Assembly: GCA_050847315.1 (NCBI GenBank)
Contig: CP193791.1
Direction: 5' to 3' (one strand)
DNA from: Cedecea sp000277545
GTDB lineage: Bacteria; Pseudomonadota; Gammaproteobacteria; Enterobacterales; Enterobacteriaceae
DNA: 64,000 nt
Shown here piece after piece: positions 25,137-35,063 of the stretch. The notes under the pieces are model-generated. The model saw nothing but the letters and a program-made list of their open reading frames with translations, was not told the DNA's origin and ran no database searches. The position numbers and the translations under genes were made by a program. Position 1 is the first letter of the stretch; each line of letters starts with the position of its first letter.

Positions 25137-26017
25137 TTTATCACCTTTTTATTGAGCCGTTTGTGGCTTACGGCTTTATGCGCCGCGCGCTGGTGGCCTG
25201 CCTGTCGCTTTCTCTGAGTACCGTTCCGCTTGGCATTTTTCTTCTGCTTCGTCGTATGAGTCTGGTGGGTGACGCGCTTTCTCATGCCATTTTACCCGGC
25301 GTTGCCGTGGGTTATCTGGTTGCCGGTATGTCTCTGGTGGCAATGGGCATTGGTGGGTTTGTCGCTGGCGTGCTGGTGGCTTTACTTTCCGGCTGGGTTA
25401 GCGCCCGGACGCCGTTAAAAGAAGATGCCAGCTTTGCCGGATTCTACCTTGGGTCGCTGGCACTCGGCGTGACGTTGATATCATTGCGCGGTTCAAGCGT
25501 TGACCTGCTGCACCTGCTATTTGGCTCAATTCTCGCCGTGGATGGTGAGGCTATTAAGTTTGTGGGGCTCATTGCAAGCGTGACGCTGATTGCGCTGGCG
25601 CTGCTTTATCGCGGCCTGGTGCTGGAGTCGTTTGACCGCAGCTTTTTACAGGTGAACAACCGGCTGCTGCCGTCGCTGATACACGGCACGTTTTTGGCGC
25701 TGCTGGTGCTTAACCTGGTGGCCGGTTTCCAAATCCTCGGCACATTAATGTCCGTTGGCCTGATGATGCTCCCCGCCATTGCCGCGCGCTGCTGGGCTAA
25801 GACATTGCCGGGCTCGATCGCTCTTGCCGTGGTGTGTGGCCTGATTTGTGCCTGGTTAGGGCTGGTGTGGTCTTTCTACGCCTCGTTACCCGCCGGGCCG
25901 GCAATTGTGCTTACCGCGAGCGTCGCATTCTTTATCTCAATACTTTTCGGACCGCGCAGCGTGCTTGCAGGGAGCCTGCTGCGTAGGAAATTGGCAATCA
26001 TAAAGGGGGTTAAATGA
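25133..26017 (+). CDS. Zinc-type ABC importer, permease
   Basis: A 294-residue ABC-3 family membrane protein with about eight helices; the motif SLVGDALSHAILPGVAVGYL (about 43-62) is the typical signature near the coupling region. Forms the channel of the importer. Start and stop overlap the neighbouring ATPase and binding-protein genes by four bases each. Confidence 0.92.
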   Translation: MIYHLFIEPFVAYGFMRRALVACLSLSLSTVPLGIFLLLRRMSLVGDALSHAILPGVAVGYLVAGMSLVAMGIGGFVAGVLVALLSGWVSARTPLKEDASFAGFYLGSLALGVTLISLRGSSVDLLHLLFGSILAVDGEAIKFVGLIASVTLIALALLYRGLVLESFDRSFLQVNNRLLPSLIHGTFLALLVLNLVAGFQILGTLMSVGLMMLPAIAARCWAKTLPGSIALAVVCGLICAWLGLVWSFYASLPAGPAIVLTASVAFFISILFGPRSVLAGSLLRRKLAIIKGVK

Positions 26018-26892
26018 AACGTTTAGGGATTGGTATTGCGCTGGCTCTGGCGCTCTCCAGCCAGATGGCTGCAGCGAAAACGCTGAATGTAGTGGCAAGT
26101 TTTACCGTGCTGGCCGACATGGCTAAACAGGTTGGCGGCGACCACGTCAAAGTCACCAGCCTGGTGGGGCCGGATGGCGACCCGCATAGCTTTGAACCTT
26201 CGCCGAAAGACAGCGTCGCGTTGCGTAATGCGGATGTGGTGATTGTAAGCGGGCTCGGCATGGAAGGGTGGATGGATCGCCTGGTGACGGCCTCCGGCTA
26301 CAAGGGCAAAGTTATCGTGGCTTCCCAGGGAATTAACACCCGCAGCATGGAAGAAGACGGTAAATCAATCACTGACCCACATGCGTGGAACAGCGCGGCA
26401 AACGGGGCAATCTACGCGGAAAATATCGCTGCAGCGCTGGTTGCTGCCGACCCACAGGATGCAGCGGCTATCCGTAAAAGCGGCGATAGCTATGCAGCTC
26501 GCCTGAAGCAGCTAGACGGCTGGGCGAAAAAACGCTTTGCGGATGTGCCGCAGGCTAAACGCAAGGTACTGACCAGCCATGATGCATTTGGCTACTTTGG
26601 CGAGGCTTACGGCGTCACGTTCCTGGCACCAGTGGGCTTTTCCACCGAAGCTCAGGCCAGCGCCAGCGACGTTGCATCTCTGATTAAACAGTTGAAAGAT
26701 GAACATATCGCCACCTACTTCATCGAAAATCAGACCGACCCACGTCTGGTGAAGCAAATTGCCAGCGCGACCGGCGCTAAGCCCGGCGGTGAGCTTTATC
26801 CTGAGGCGCTTTCAGGCCCTGGCGGCCCGGCAAGTACCTACGAAAAGGCGTTCAAGCACAACGTGAACACCATCGCCAACAGCATGAAGTAG
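26014..26892 (+). CDS. Zinc-type ABC importer, periplasmic binding protein
   Basis: A 292-residue cluster A-I binding protein with signal peptide (MKRLGIGIALALALSSQMAA, cleavage near AAA-K). Ligand residues can be placed: His in GDPHSFEP (about 58), His in TDPHAWNSA, His in SHDAFGYF, and an acidic residue in NQTDPRLV. The third ligand is His, as in ZnuA, whereas manganese binders such as YfeA and PsaA have Glu there. Unlike ZnuA there is no His/Asp-rich loop after the first ligand. It is the last gene of the operon and is followed by a hairpin. Confidence 0.92.
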   Translation: MKRLGIGIALALALSSQMAAAKTLNVVASFTVLADMAKQVGGDHVKVTSLVGPDGDPHSFEPSPKDSVALRNADVVIVSGLGMEGWMDRLVTASGYKGKVIVASQGINTRSMEEDGKSITDPHAWNSAANGAIYAENIAAALVAADPQDAAAIRKSGDSYAARLKQLDGWAKKRFADVPQAKRKVLTSHDAFGYFGEAYGVTFLAPVGFSTEAQASASDVASLIKQLKDEHIATYFIENQTDPRLVKQIASATGAKPGGELYPEALSGPGGPASTYEKAFKHNVNTIANSMK

Positions 26893-26901
26893 TTTTTCTC
26901 C

Positions 26902-26921
26902 CGGCCAGCTTTCGCTGGCCG
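26902..26921 (+). terminator. Hairpin after the zinc-importer operon
   Basis: CGGCCAGC-tttc-GCTGGCCG, an 8-bp perfect stem 10 bases after the stop codon. The following TTCCATTTC is only moderately T-rich. Confidence 0.65.
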
Positions 26922-27023
26922 TTCCATTTCTGGAATCCTTCCCGAGTATCCCGATGTAATCCCCTGCAACGTCCGTAAAGTGCTATCGTGTTGGCTAATG
27001 ATATGTCTACAATCGGAGCCAGC

Positions 27024-27533
27024 ATGACAGACAGCGCATTGTTTGAGCTAAGCCAGCGGGTAGGGAATGGCCTTGGGCAGCTTGGGGCCACCGTGACTAC
27101 TGCAGAATCTTGTACCGGCGGCTGGATCGCGAAAGTGATTACTGACGTTGCCGGCAGCTCAGCCTGGTTTGAGCGGGGCTTTGTGACCTACAGCAATGAA
27201 GCCAAACATCAGCTGATCGGCGTGAACGAAACCACGCTGGAAGCCTATGGCGCCGTCAGTAAAGGCGTGGTGCTTGAGATGGCTCAGGGAGCGCTTGCCG
27301 TCGCGAAAGCGGATTATGCGGTTTCTGTCAGTGGTATCGCCGGGCCAGATGGCGGCACGCCAGAAAAACCGGTCGGTACGGTGTGGTTTGGGTTTACGGA
27401 TAAGCACGGCAGAACGCTGGCAAAAGTGCAGCGCTTTGACGGCGACCGCGATGCCGTTCGCCGCCAGGCCACGGAATTCGCCCTGCAGAGCCTGTGGGAC
27501 GATTTTCTAAAAAATAAACTTGATACTGTATGA
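27024..27533 (+). CDS. pncC: Nicotinamide-nucleotide amidohydrolase PncC
   Basis: Deamidates nicotinamide mononucleotide to nicotinic acid mononucleotide in the pyridine nucleotide cycle (formerly YgaD/CinA-like). 169 residues; the start MTDSALF at 27024 aligns with E. coli and follows GGAGCC. The catalytic motif TTAESCTGGW and the NMN-binding VSGIAGPDGGTPEKPVGTVW are intact. It lies directly upstream of recA, as in E. coli. Confidence 0.96.
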   Translation: MTDSALFELSQRVGNGLGQLGATVTTAESCTGGWIAKVITDVAGSSAWFERGFVTYSNEAKHQLIGVNETTLEAYGAVSKGVVLEMAQGALAVAKADYAVSVSGIAGPDGGTPEKPVGTVWFGFTDKHGRTLAKVQRFDGDRDAVRRQATEFALQSLWDDFLKNKLDTV

Positions 27534-27547
27534 CTGTACAGTATAAT
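27520..27547 (+). promoter_or_regulatory. recA promoter with LexA box
   Basis: -35 TTGATA (27520-27525), 16-base spacer, -10 TATAAT (27542-27547). Inside the spacer lies TACTGTATGACTGTACAGTA (27524-27543), a LexA site with the canonical CTGT-N8-ACAG core. It begins within the last codons of pncC. SOS control as in E. coli. Confidence 0.95.
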
Positions 27548-27618
27548 TGCCTCAACGAAACAGTATTGAGAACGCGGGGTTGCGAATTATCGCATCACTC
27601 AGCATGACAGGAGTAGAA

Positions 27619-28683
27619 ATGGCTATCGACGAAAACAAACAGAAGGCGTTAGCGGCAGCACTGGGCCAGATTGAAAAACAATTTGGTAAAGGCTCCATCA
27701 TGCGCTTGGGTGAAGACCGCTCCATGGACGTGGAAACGATCTCTACCGGTTCACTTTCTCTGGATATCGCGCTGGGCGCCGGCGGCCTGCCAATGGGCCG
27801 TATCGTAGAAATTTACGGGCCTGAATCTTCCGGTAAAACAACGCTGACCCTGCAGGTTATTGCGGCCGCACAGCGAAGCGGTAAAACCTGTGCGTTCATC
27901 GATGCTGAGCACGCGCTGGACCCGGTTTATGCCAAAAAGCTGGGTGTTGATATCGACAACCTGCTGTGTTCCCAGCCGGATACCGGTGAGCAGGCGCTGG
28001 AAATCTGTGACGCGCTGGCACGTTCTGGTGCGGTTGACGTCATCATCGTTGACTCCGTTGCGGCGCTGACGCCGAAAGCGGAAATCGAAGGTGAAATCGG
28101 CGACTCTCATATGGGCCTTGCGGCACGTATGATGAGCCAGGCAATGCGTAAGCTGGCGGGTAACCTGAAGCAGTCCAACACGCTGCTGATCTTCATCAAC
28201 CAGATCCGTATGAAAATTGGCGTGATGTTCGGTAACCCGGAAACCACGACCGGTGGTAACGCGCTGAAATTCTACGCGTCTGTCCGTCTCGACATTCGTC
28301 GTATCGGTGCAGTGAAGGATGGCGAAAACGTCGTCGGTAGCGAAACCCGCGTGAAGGTCGTGAAAAACAAAATTGCCGCGCCATTTAAACAGGCTGAATT
28401 CCAAATCCTCTACGGCGAAGGCATCAACTTCTACGGTGAGCTGGTTGACCTGGGCGTGAAGCACAAGCTGATTGAAAAAGCGGGTGCATGGTACAGCTAC
28501 AACGGTGAAAAAATCGGTCAGGGCAAGGCAAACGCCAGCAACTTCCTGAAAGAGAACAAGCCGATGGCGGAAGAAATTGAGAAGAAACTGCGCGAAATGC
28601 TGCTGAATAACCAGGACAGCACGCCGGACTTCACGGTTGATGACCACGACGAAGACGCGGTCGAAACTAACGAAGACTTCTAA
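27619..28683 (+). CDS. recA: Recombinase RecA
   Basis: ATP-dependent strand-exchange protein and co-protease for LexA. 354 residues, one more than E. coli. ATG 27619 follows CAGGAG; the open frame upstream contains the promoter and is not coding. Walker A GPESSGKT (about 67-74), Walker B IIVDSVAAL, the L1/L2 DNA-binding loops (for example GNPETTTGGNALKFYAS) and the acidic C-terminal tail DDHDEDAVETNEDF are intact. Confidence 0.99.
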   Translation: MAIDENKQKALAAALGQIEKQFGKGSIMRLGEDRSMDVETISTGSLSLDIALGAGGLPMGRIVEIYGPESSGKTTLTLQVIAAAQRSGKTCAFIDAEHALDPVYAKKLGVDIDNLLCSQPDTGEQALEICDALARSGAVDVIIVDSVAALTPKAEIEGEIGDSHMGLAARMMSQAMRKLAGNLKQSNTLLIFINQIRMKIGVMFGNPETTTGGNALKFYASVRLDIRRIGAVKDGENVVGSETRVKVVKNKIAAPFKQAEFQILYGEGINFYGELVDLGVKHKLIEKAGAWYSYNGEKIGQGKANASNFLKENKPMAEEIEKKLREMLLNNQDSTPDFTVDDHDEDAVETNEDF

Positions 28684-28689
28684 AACAAG

Positions 28690-28717
28690 ACAAAGGGCTG
28701 CTAACGCGGCCCTTTGT
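28690..28717 (+). terminator. recA terminator
   Basis: ACAAAGGGC pairs with GCCCTTTGT around a GC-containing loop, 6 bases after the recA stop, followed by GCTTTCTCTC. In E. coli a weak terminator at this place lets some transcription reach recX. Confidence 0.8.
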
Positions 28718-28757
28718 GCTTTCTCTCTCCTGATATCGATCTTTGCCACACGACCCT

Positions 28758-29273
28758 ATGTCTGACAACACCGCTTCTCCCCGCCGCAGCCCTTTTGCCC
28801 GCCTTCTGGATAAGGCGACCCGTATTCTTGCCATGCGTGACCACAGCGAATATGAGCTGCGCCGTAAGCTGGCAACGCCTTCTGTCTTTGCGGCAAAATT
28901 TGCTAAAGAGGACGAACCTGAGGTCACTCAGGAAGACATTGATAAGGTTATTGCCTGGTGTTACGAACACCGCTGGCTGGACGACGTGCAGTTTGCGTCA
29001 CGTTTTATTGCCAGCCGCAGTCGGAAAGGGTATGGACCGCAGCGTATTCGGCAAGAACTGAAGCAAAAGGGCATCGAACGGGCCATTGGGGAGTCCGCGA
29101 TGATAGCCTGTGAAATTGACTGGCCGCCGCTGGCGCGCGAACTGGCCGAACGCAAGTTTGGCTCGCCGCTGCCAACAGAGTGGCAGATGAAGGCTAAAGT
29201 GCAGCGTTTTCTTCTCTATCGTGGCTTCTTTATGGAAGACATTCAGGAGATCTGGCGAAATTTTGCTGATTAG
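28758..29273 (+). CDS. recX: Regulatory protein RecX
   Basis: Inhibitor of RecA filament extension. 171 residues from ATG 28758; the frame continues 15 bases upstream. Three-helix repeats are visible, with the conserved RDHSEYELRRKL, FIASRSRKGYGPQRIRQEL and the C-terminal RFLLYRGFFMEDIQEIWRNF. Expression probably depends on read-through from recA. Confidence 0.96.
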   Translation: MSDNTASPRRSPFARLLDKATRILAMRDHSEYELRRKLATPSVFAAKFAKEDEPEVTQEDIDKVIAWCYEHRWLDDVQFASRFIASRSRKGYGPQRIRQELKQKGIERAIGESAMIACEIDWPPLARELAERKFGSPLPTEWQMKAKVQRFLLYRGFFMEDIQEIWRNFAD

Positions 29274-29412
29274 GGCCACACTGGATTTTACTTCCCTCGC
29301 CAGAAAACTTATCTTATTCCCACTTTTTTCCAGGTAAGCTGGCCTGAGCCGTCTGCGTTACGGCCGTCATGGCAGCTTTACAACTCTTCGTTAGCTTGAT
29401 TCCAGGATAATT

Positions 29413-32040
<2,628 letters not shown>

Positions 32041-32061
32041 AAATAACTAAAAGTGTAATTG

Positions 32062-32087
32062 CGCCATAACTGTTCTCAGTTATGGCG
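32062..32087 (+). terminator. Inverted repeat after alaS
   Basis: CGCCATAACTG-ttct-CAGTTATGGCG is a perfect 11-bp stem 21 bases after the alaS stop. No T-run follows (TACTACCATTT), so it may be an mRNA 3'-end stabiliser as much as a terminator. The 244-base gap to csrA otherwise holds the csrA promoters. Confidence 0.6.
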
Positions 32088-32284
32088 TACTACCATTTAC
32101 ACACTATCAATAATGATAAAGTCAGGTTGAAGTTGTGTATATCGGCTAAACTTAGATATAACAGAGTGTAATGCTATGACAGAGTGCGTGTTATCTATTT
32201 GTCATTCGTTACGATTTCGCGTTATATGATGGATAATGCCGGGATACAGAGACCCGACTCTTTTAATCTTTCAAGGAGCAAAGA

Positions 32285-32470
32285 ATGTTAATTCTGACTC
32301 GTCGAGTTGGTGAGACCCTTATGATTGGGGATGAGGTGACCGTGACTGTGCTTGGGGTAAAAGGCAACCAGGTCCGTATCGGTGTTAACGCCCCGAAGGA
32401 AGTCTCTGTACACCGCGAAGAAATCTACCAACGTATCCAGGCTGAAAAATCCCAGCAAACGAATTTCTAA
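32285..32470 (+). CDS. csrA: Carbon storage regulator CsrA
   Basis: 61-residue RNA-binding dimer that controls translation and stability of many mRNAs. The five beta strands and the RNA-contacting MLILTRRVGE and VSVHREEIYQRI are intact; only the last residues (QQTNF) differ from E. coli. The leader AAGGAGCAAAGA carries a GGA motif overlapping the ribosome binding site, consistent with the known autoregulation. Confidence 0.99.
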   Translation: MLILTRRVGETLMIGDEVTVTVLGVKGNQVRIGVNAPKEVSVHREEIYQRIQAEKSQQTNF

Positions 32471-32477
32471 AAATATC

Positions 32478-32506
32478 GCGCCTCGCTGAAATCTACAGCG
32501 AGGCGC
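32478..32506 (+). terminator. csrA terminator
   Basis: GCGCCTCGCTG pairs perfectly with CAGCGAGGCGC around a 7-base loop, 8 bases after the csrA stop; the following sequence is only weakly T-rich. Confidence 0.75.
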
Positions 32507-32683
32507 ACCTCTTCTGCCTGCTGTTTCCTTTCTCTCCCGTTAACGTCATTTTTGCTTCGCTTATCAGCGTGCCGTTTCTGCGCGCGTATTGCCGTTTGCC
32601 TGTTGATAAAACACTCTTTTTGTCTCCAAATTACGCTAATCGAGCGTGATTTGTGCAATCGATAGCGAGTAGGGAAAAATTGT

Positions 32684-32711
32684 TTGACTTATAAGTCCCA
32701 GAAAGTAATAT
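32684..32711 (+). promoter_or_regulatory. Promoter of the tRNA-Ser/Arg cluster
   Basis: -35 TTGACT (32684-32689), 16-base spacer, -10 TAATAT (32706-32711), followed by the GC-rich discriminator GTGCGCCACGC typical of stringently controlled stable-RNA promoters. It lies about 60 bases before the first tRNA. Confidence 0.75.
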
Positions 32712-32772
32712 GTGCGCCACGCAGCGACGAGAAGCTCTTACGAGTAACTCGAAGCACTCGAAAGAGGCGTGT

Positions 32773-32865
32773 GGTGAGGTGGCCGAGAGGCTGAAGGCGC
32801 TCCCCTGCTAAGGGAGTATGCGGTCAAAAGCTGCATCCGGGGTTCGAATCCCCGCCTCACCGCCA
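32773..32865 (+). tRNA. serV: tRNA-Ser(GCU)
   Basis: 93 bases including encoded CCA. Acceptor GGTGAGG pairs with CCTCACC; anticodon loop CCCTGCTAAGG gives anticodon GCT; a long variable arm and TTCGAATC T-loop mark it as class II tRNA-Ser. Reads AGC/AGU. Position next to csrA matches serV. Confidence 0.97.
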
Positions 32866-32869
32866 TTTT

Positions 32870-32946
32870 GCATCCGTAGCTCAGCTGGATAGAGTACTCG
32901 GCTACGAACCGAGCGGTCGGAGGTTCGAATCCTCCCGGATGCACCA
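32870..32946 (+). tRNA. tRNA-Arg(ACG), copy 1
   Basis: 77 bases with encoded CCA. Acceptor GCATCCG/CGGATGC, anticodon stem-loop CTCGGCTACGAACCGAG with anticodon ACG (A34 edited to inosine by TadA). Four bases downstream of tRNA-Ser. Corresponds to the argVYZQ group. Confidence 0.98.
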
Positions 32947-33012
32947 TTCTTCTCCGGTATTGCCTGAGAGTGTAGGTAGTACTGAGTCAGCAGTAAAAGC
33001 AGTAATCCCGAT

Positions 33013-33089
33013 GCATCCGTAGCTCAGCTGGATAGAGTACTCGGCTACGAACCGAGCGGTCGGAGGTTCGAATCCTCCCGGATGCACCA
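33013..33089 (+). tRNA. tRNA-Arg(ACG), copy 2
   Basis: Identical over all 77 bases to copy 1. The 66-base spacer from copy 1 ends with the sequence that also precedes copies 3 and 4 (GTAAAAGCAGTAATCCCGAT). Confidence 0.98.
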
Positions 33090-33289
33090 TATTCTTCCTC
33101 ATCATTAGCGATGACGGTGTGAAAGAGAAAGTTACTTTCTCCGCAAGCACCAGGGAGGATAACGTTGCTTCAGCAACGGCCCTTTAGGGCGAGCCTTCGG
33201 TGAGTCATCCTCCCGGATGCACCATTTTCTCCGGTATTGCCTGAGAGTGTAGGTAGTGCTGAGTCAGCAGTAAAAGCAGTAATCCCGAT

Positions 33290-33366
33290 GCATCCGTAGC
33301 TCAGCTGGATAGAGTACTCGGCTACGAACCGAGCGGTCGGAGGTTCGAATCCTCCCGGATGCACCA
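33290..33366 (+). tRNA. tRNA-Arg(ACG), copy 3
   Basis: Identical to copies 1 and 2. Separated from copy 2 by a 200-base spacer that carries a duplicated tRNA 3' end. Confidence 0.98.
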
Positions 33367-33564
33367 TATTCTTCCTCATCATTAGCGATGACGGTGTGAC
33401 AGAGAAAGTTACTTTCTCCGCCAGCACCAGGGAAGATAACGTTGCTTCAGCAACGGCCCTTTAGGGCGAGCCTTCGGTGAGTCATCCTCCCGGATGCACC
33501 ATCTTCATCAGTGTTGCGGCATGATGAGCGACACTGAATCAGCAGTAAAAGCAGTAATCCCGAT

Positions 33565-33641
33565 GCATCCGTAGCTCAGCTGGATAGAGTACTCGGCTAC
33601 GAACCGAGCGGTCGGAGGTTCGAATCCTCCCGGATGCACCA
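33565..33641 (+). tRNA. tRNA-Arg(ACG), copy 4
   Basis: Identical to the other three. Preceded by a 198-base spacer and followed by a third spacer copy (33642 onward) that is not followed by a tRNA. Confidence 0.98.
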
Positions 33642-33995
33642 TATTCTTCCTCATCATTAGCGATGACGGTGTGAAAGAGAAAGTTACTTTCTCCGCCAAC
33701 TCCAGGGAGGATAACGTTGCTTCAGCAACGGCCCTTTAGGGCGAGCCTTCGGTGAGTCATCCTCCCGGATGCACCATTTTCTTCCTCATCATTAGCGATG
33801 ACGGTGTGAAAGAGAAAGTTACTTTCTCACCAGCACGACTCACCCCTTCAAACTTCATTTAAATTCCCCTGTTACAAACATACCGTTCAGCTTTTCATAC
33901 TCCTTATTCGCAATATCGCCTCTACCCGCAGACAGCGACAATTTCAGCCATTTACGCTAAAGTACCGCCTCGACATTCAGTGAAGTGAGGGTGAG

Positions 33996-34562
33996 ATGTA
34001 CGATCGCTATGACGGTTTAATCTTTGATATGGACGGCACGATCCTTGATACGGAGCCGACTCACCGTAAAGCCTGGCACGAAACCCTTGGCCGCTATGGC
34101 ATGAGCTTCGACGAGCAGGCGATGGTTGCCCTGAATGGCGCGCCAAGCTGGAAAATTGCTGCTGCAATTATCGAAAGCCACAATGCCGATCTCGATCCCC
34201 ACAGTCTGGCGGCTGAAAAAACTGTTGCCGTTCGAGCCATGCTGCTTGATACCGTGCGTCCGCTGCCGCTGATTGAAGTGGTGAAAGCCTGGCATGGCCG
34301 CCGTCCGATGTCGGTCGGCACAGGTAGCGAAAGCGATATTGCAGAAGCGCTGCTTAAGCATCTTGGTTTACGTCAGTATTTTGCGGCGGTCGTGGCAGCA
34401 GATCATGTTAAACACCATAAGCCAGCACCTGATACCTTCTTACGCTGCGCCGAACTGATGGGCGTGGCGCCGGAAAAATGTGTGGTATTTGAAGATGCTG
34501 ATTTTGGTCTTCAGGCGGCGCGTAGCGCGGGAATGGATGTTGTGGACGTGCGCCTACTGTGA
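33996..34562 (+). CDS. yqaB: Sugar phosphatase YqaB (HAD family)
   Basis: 188-residue HAD phosphatase, same length as E. coli YqaB, which acts on fructose 1-phosphate and 6-phosphogluconate. Motif I DGLIFDMDGTILDTEPTH (nucleophile Asp in FDMDG), motif II SVGTGS, motif III Lys in HHKPAPDTF, motif IV FEDADFGLQAA. Translationally coupled to yqaA (4-base overlap). Confidence 0.96.
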   Translation: MYDRYDGLIFDMDGTILDTEPTHRKAWHETLGRYGMSFDEQAMVALNGAPSWKIAAAIIESHNADLDPHSLAAEKTVAVRAMLLDTVRPLPLIEVVKAWHGRRPMSVGTGSESDIAEALLKHLGLRQYFAAVVAADHVKHHKPAPDTFLRCAELMGVAPEKCVVFEDADFGLQAARSAGMDVVDVRLL

Positions 34563-34987
34563 GCGACACGCTATCGCTCCTTTCACTGTTCACCAGCAGT
34601 TTCCTGAGCGCGACGCTGCTGCCGGGGAGCTCAGAAGCGGTACTTGTGGCGCTTCTGGTTGCCGGTAGCGGCCCGGTATCGGTTCTTGTGATAATAGCAA
34701 CAATCGGTAATAGCCTTGGCGGTATGACTAACGTTATTCTGGGGCGCTTTTTCCCGCAGCGTATACAATCGCGCTGGCAGGGGAAAGCGACCGACTGGTT
34801 GACTCGTTTTGGCCCAGCGACGTTGTTACTGAGCTGGATGCCGCTGATAGGCGATCTGTTATGCCTGCTGGCCGGGTGGTTACGCCTGAGCTGGGGGCCG
34901 GTGATATTCTTTTTATGCCTTGGCAAAGCGCTACGCTACATCGTTGTCGCGGCTGCAACGGTACAAGGCATGGCGTGGTGGCACTAA
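34559..34987 (+). CDS. yqaA: DedA-like inner membrane protein YqaA
   Basis: 142 residues, GTG start within the yqaB stop (GTGA). Small VTT/SNARE-associated (DedA) family membrane protein with three to four helices; FLSATLLPGSSEAVLVALLV and the Gly/Arg-rich GNSLGGMTNVILGRFFP are conserved. Function in E. coli is unknown. Confidence 0.94.
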   Translation: MSDTLSLLSLFTSSFLSATLLPGSSEAVLVALLVAGSGPVSVLVIIATIGNSLGGMTNVILGRFFPQRIQSRWQGKATDWLTRFGPATLLLSWMPLIGDLLCLLAGWLRLSWGPVIFFLCLGKALRYIVVAAATVQGMAWWH

Positions 34988-35063
34988 TTGCGTGGGATGA
35001 GTCTTCATCACCGGCGAAAACAATTATGCTTATTAAAATAAATTCGACAGGCGGGAGGTCAAT

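Larger units (their letters stand above)
33090..33840 (+). repeat. Tandem spacer repeats of the tRNA-Arg array with tRNA 3'-end relics
   Basis: Three near-identical spacers start at 33090, 33367 and 33642, each beginning TATTCTTCCTCATCATTAGC and including hairpins such as GTTGCTTCAGCAAC and GCCCTTTAGGGC. Each ends with TCCTCCCGGATGCACCA (33208-33224, 33485-33501, 33760-33776), the last 17 bases of the tRNA-Arg gene, and part of the first segment restarts after the third relic. The tRNA-to-tRNA period is 277 then 275 bases. The layout resembles the tyrT repeats of E. coli, where each spacer carries a tRNA 3' end and rtT RNA. Confidence 0.9.

Noticed and set aside
27751..28749. 332-codon minus-strand frame over recA
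   Set aside because: Antisense shadow of the highly codon-biased recA gene, no ribosome binding site and no protein-like composition.
32738..33699. Minus-strand frames beginning with MVHPGGFEPPTARF or similar
   Set aside because: They are the antisense reading of the tRNA-Arg genes, repeated once per tRNA copy; a well-known artefact of gene calling over tRNAs.
33013..33776. Regular repeats with similar spacing, as in a CRISPR array
   Set aside because: The period is about 275 bases, the repeats are whole tRNA genes and tRNA ends, spacers are near-identical, and there are no cas genes.
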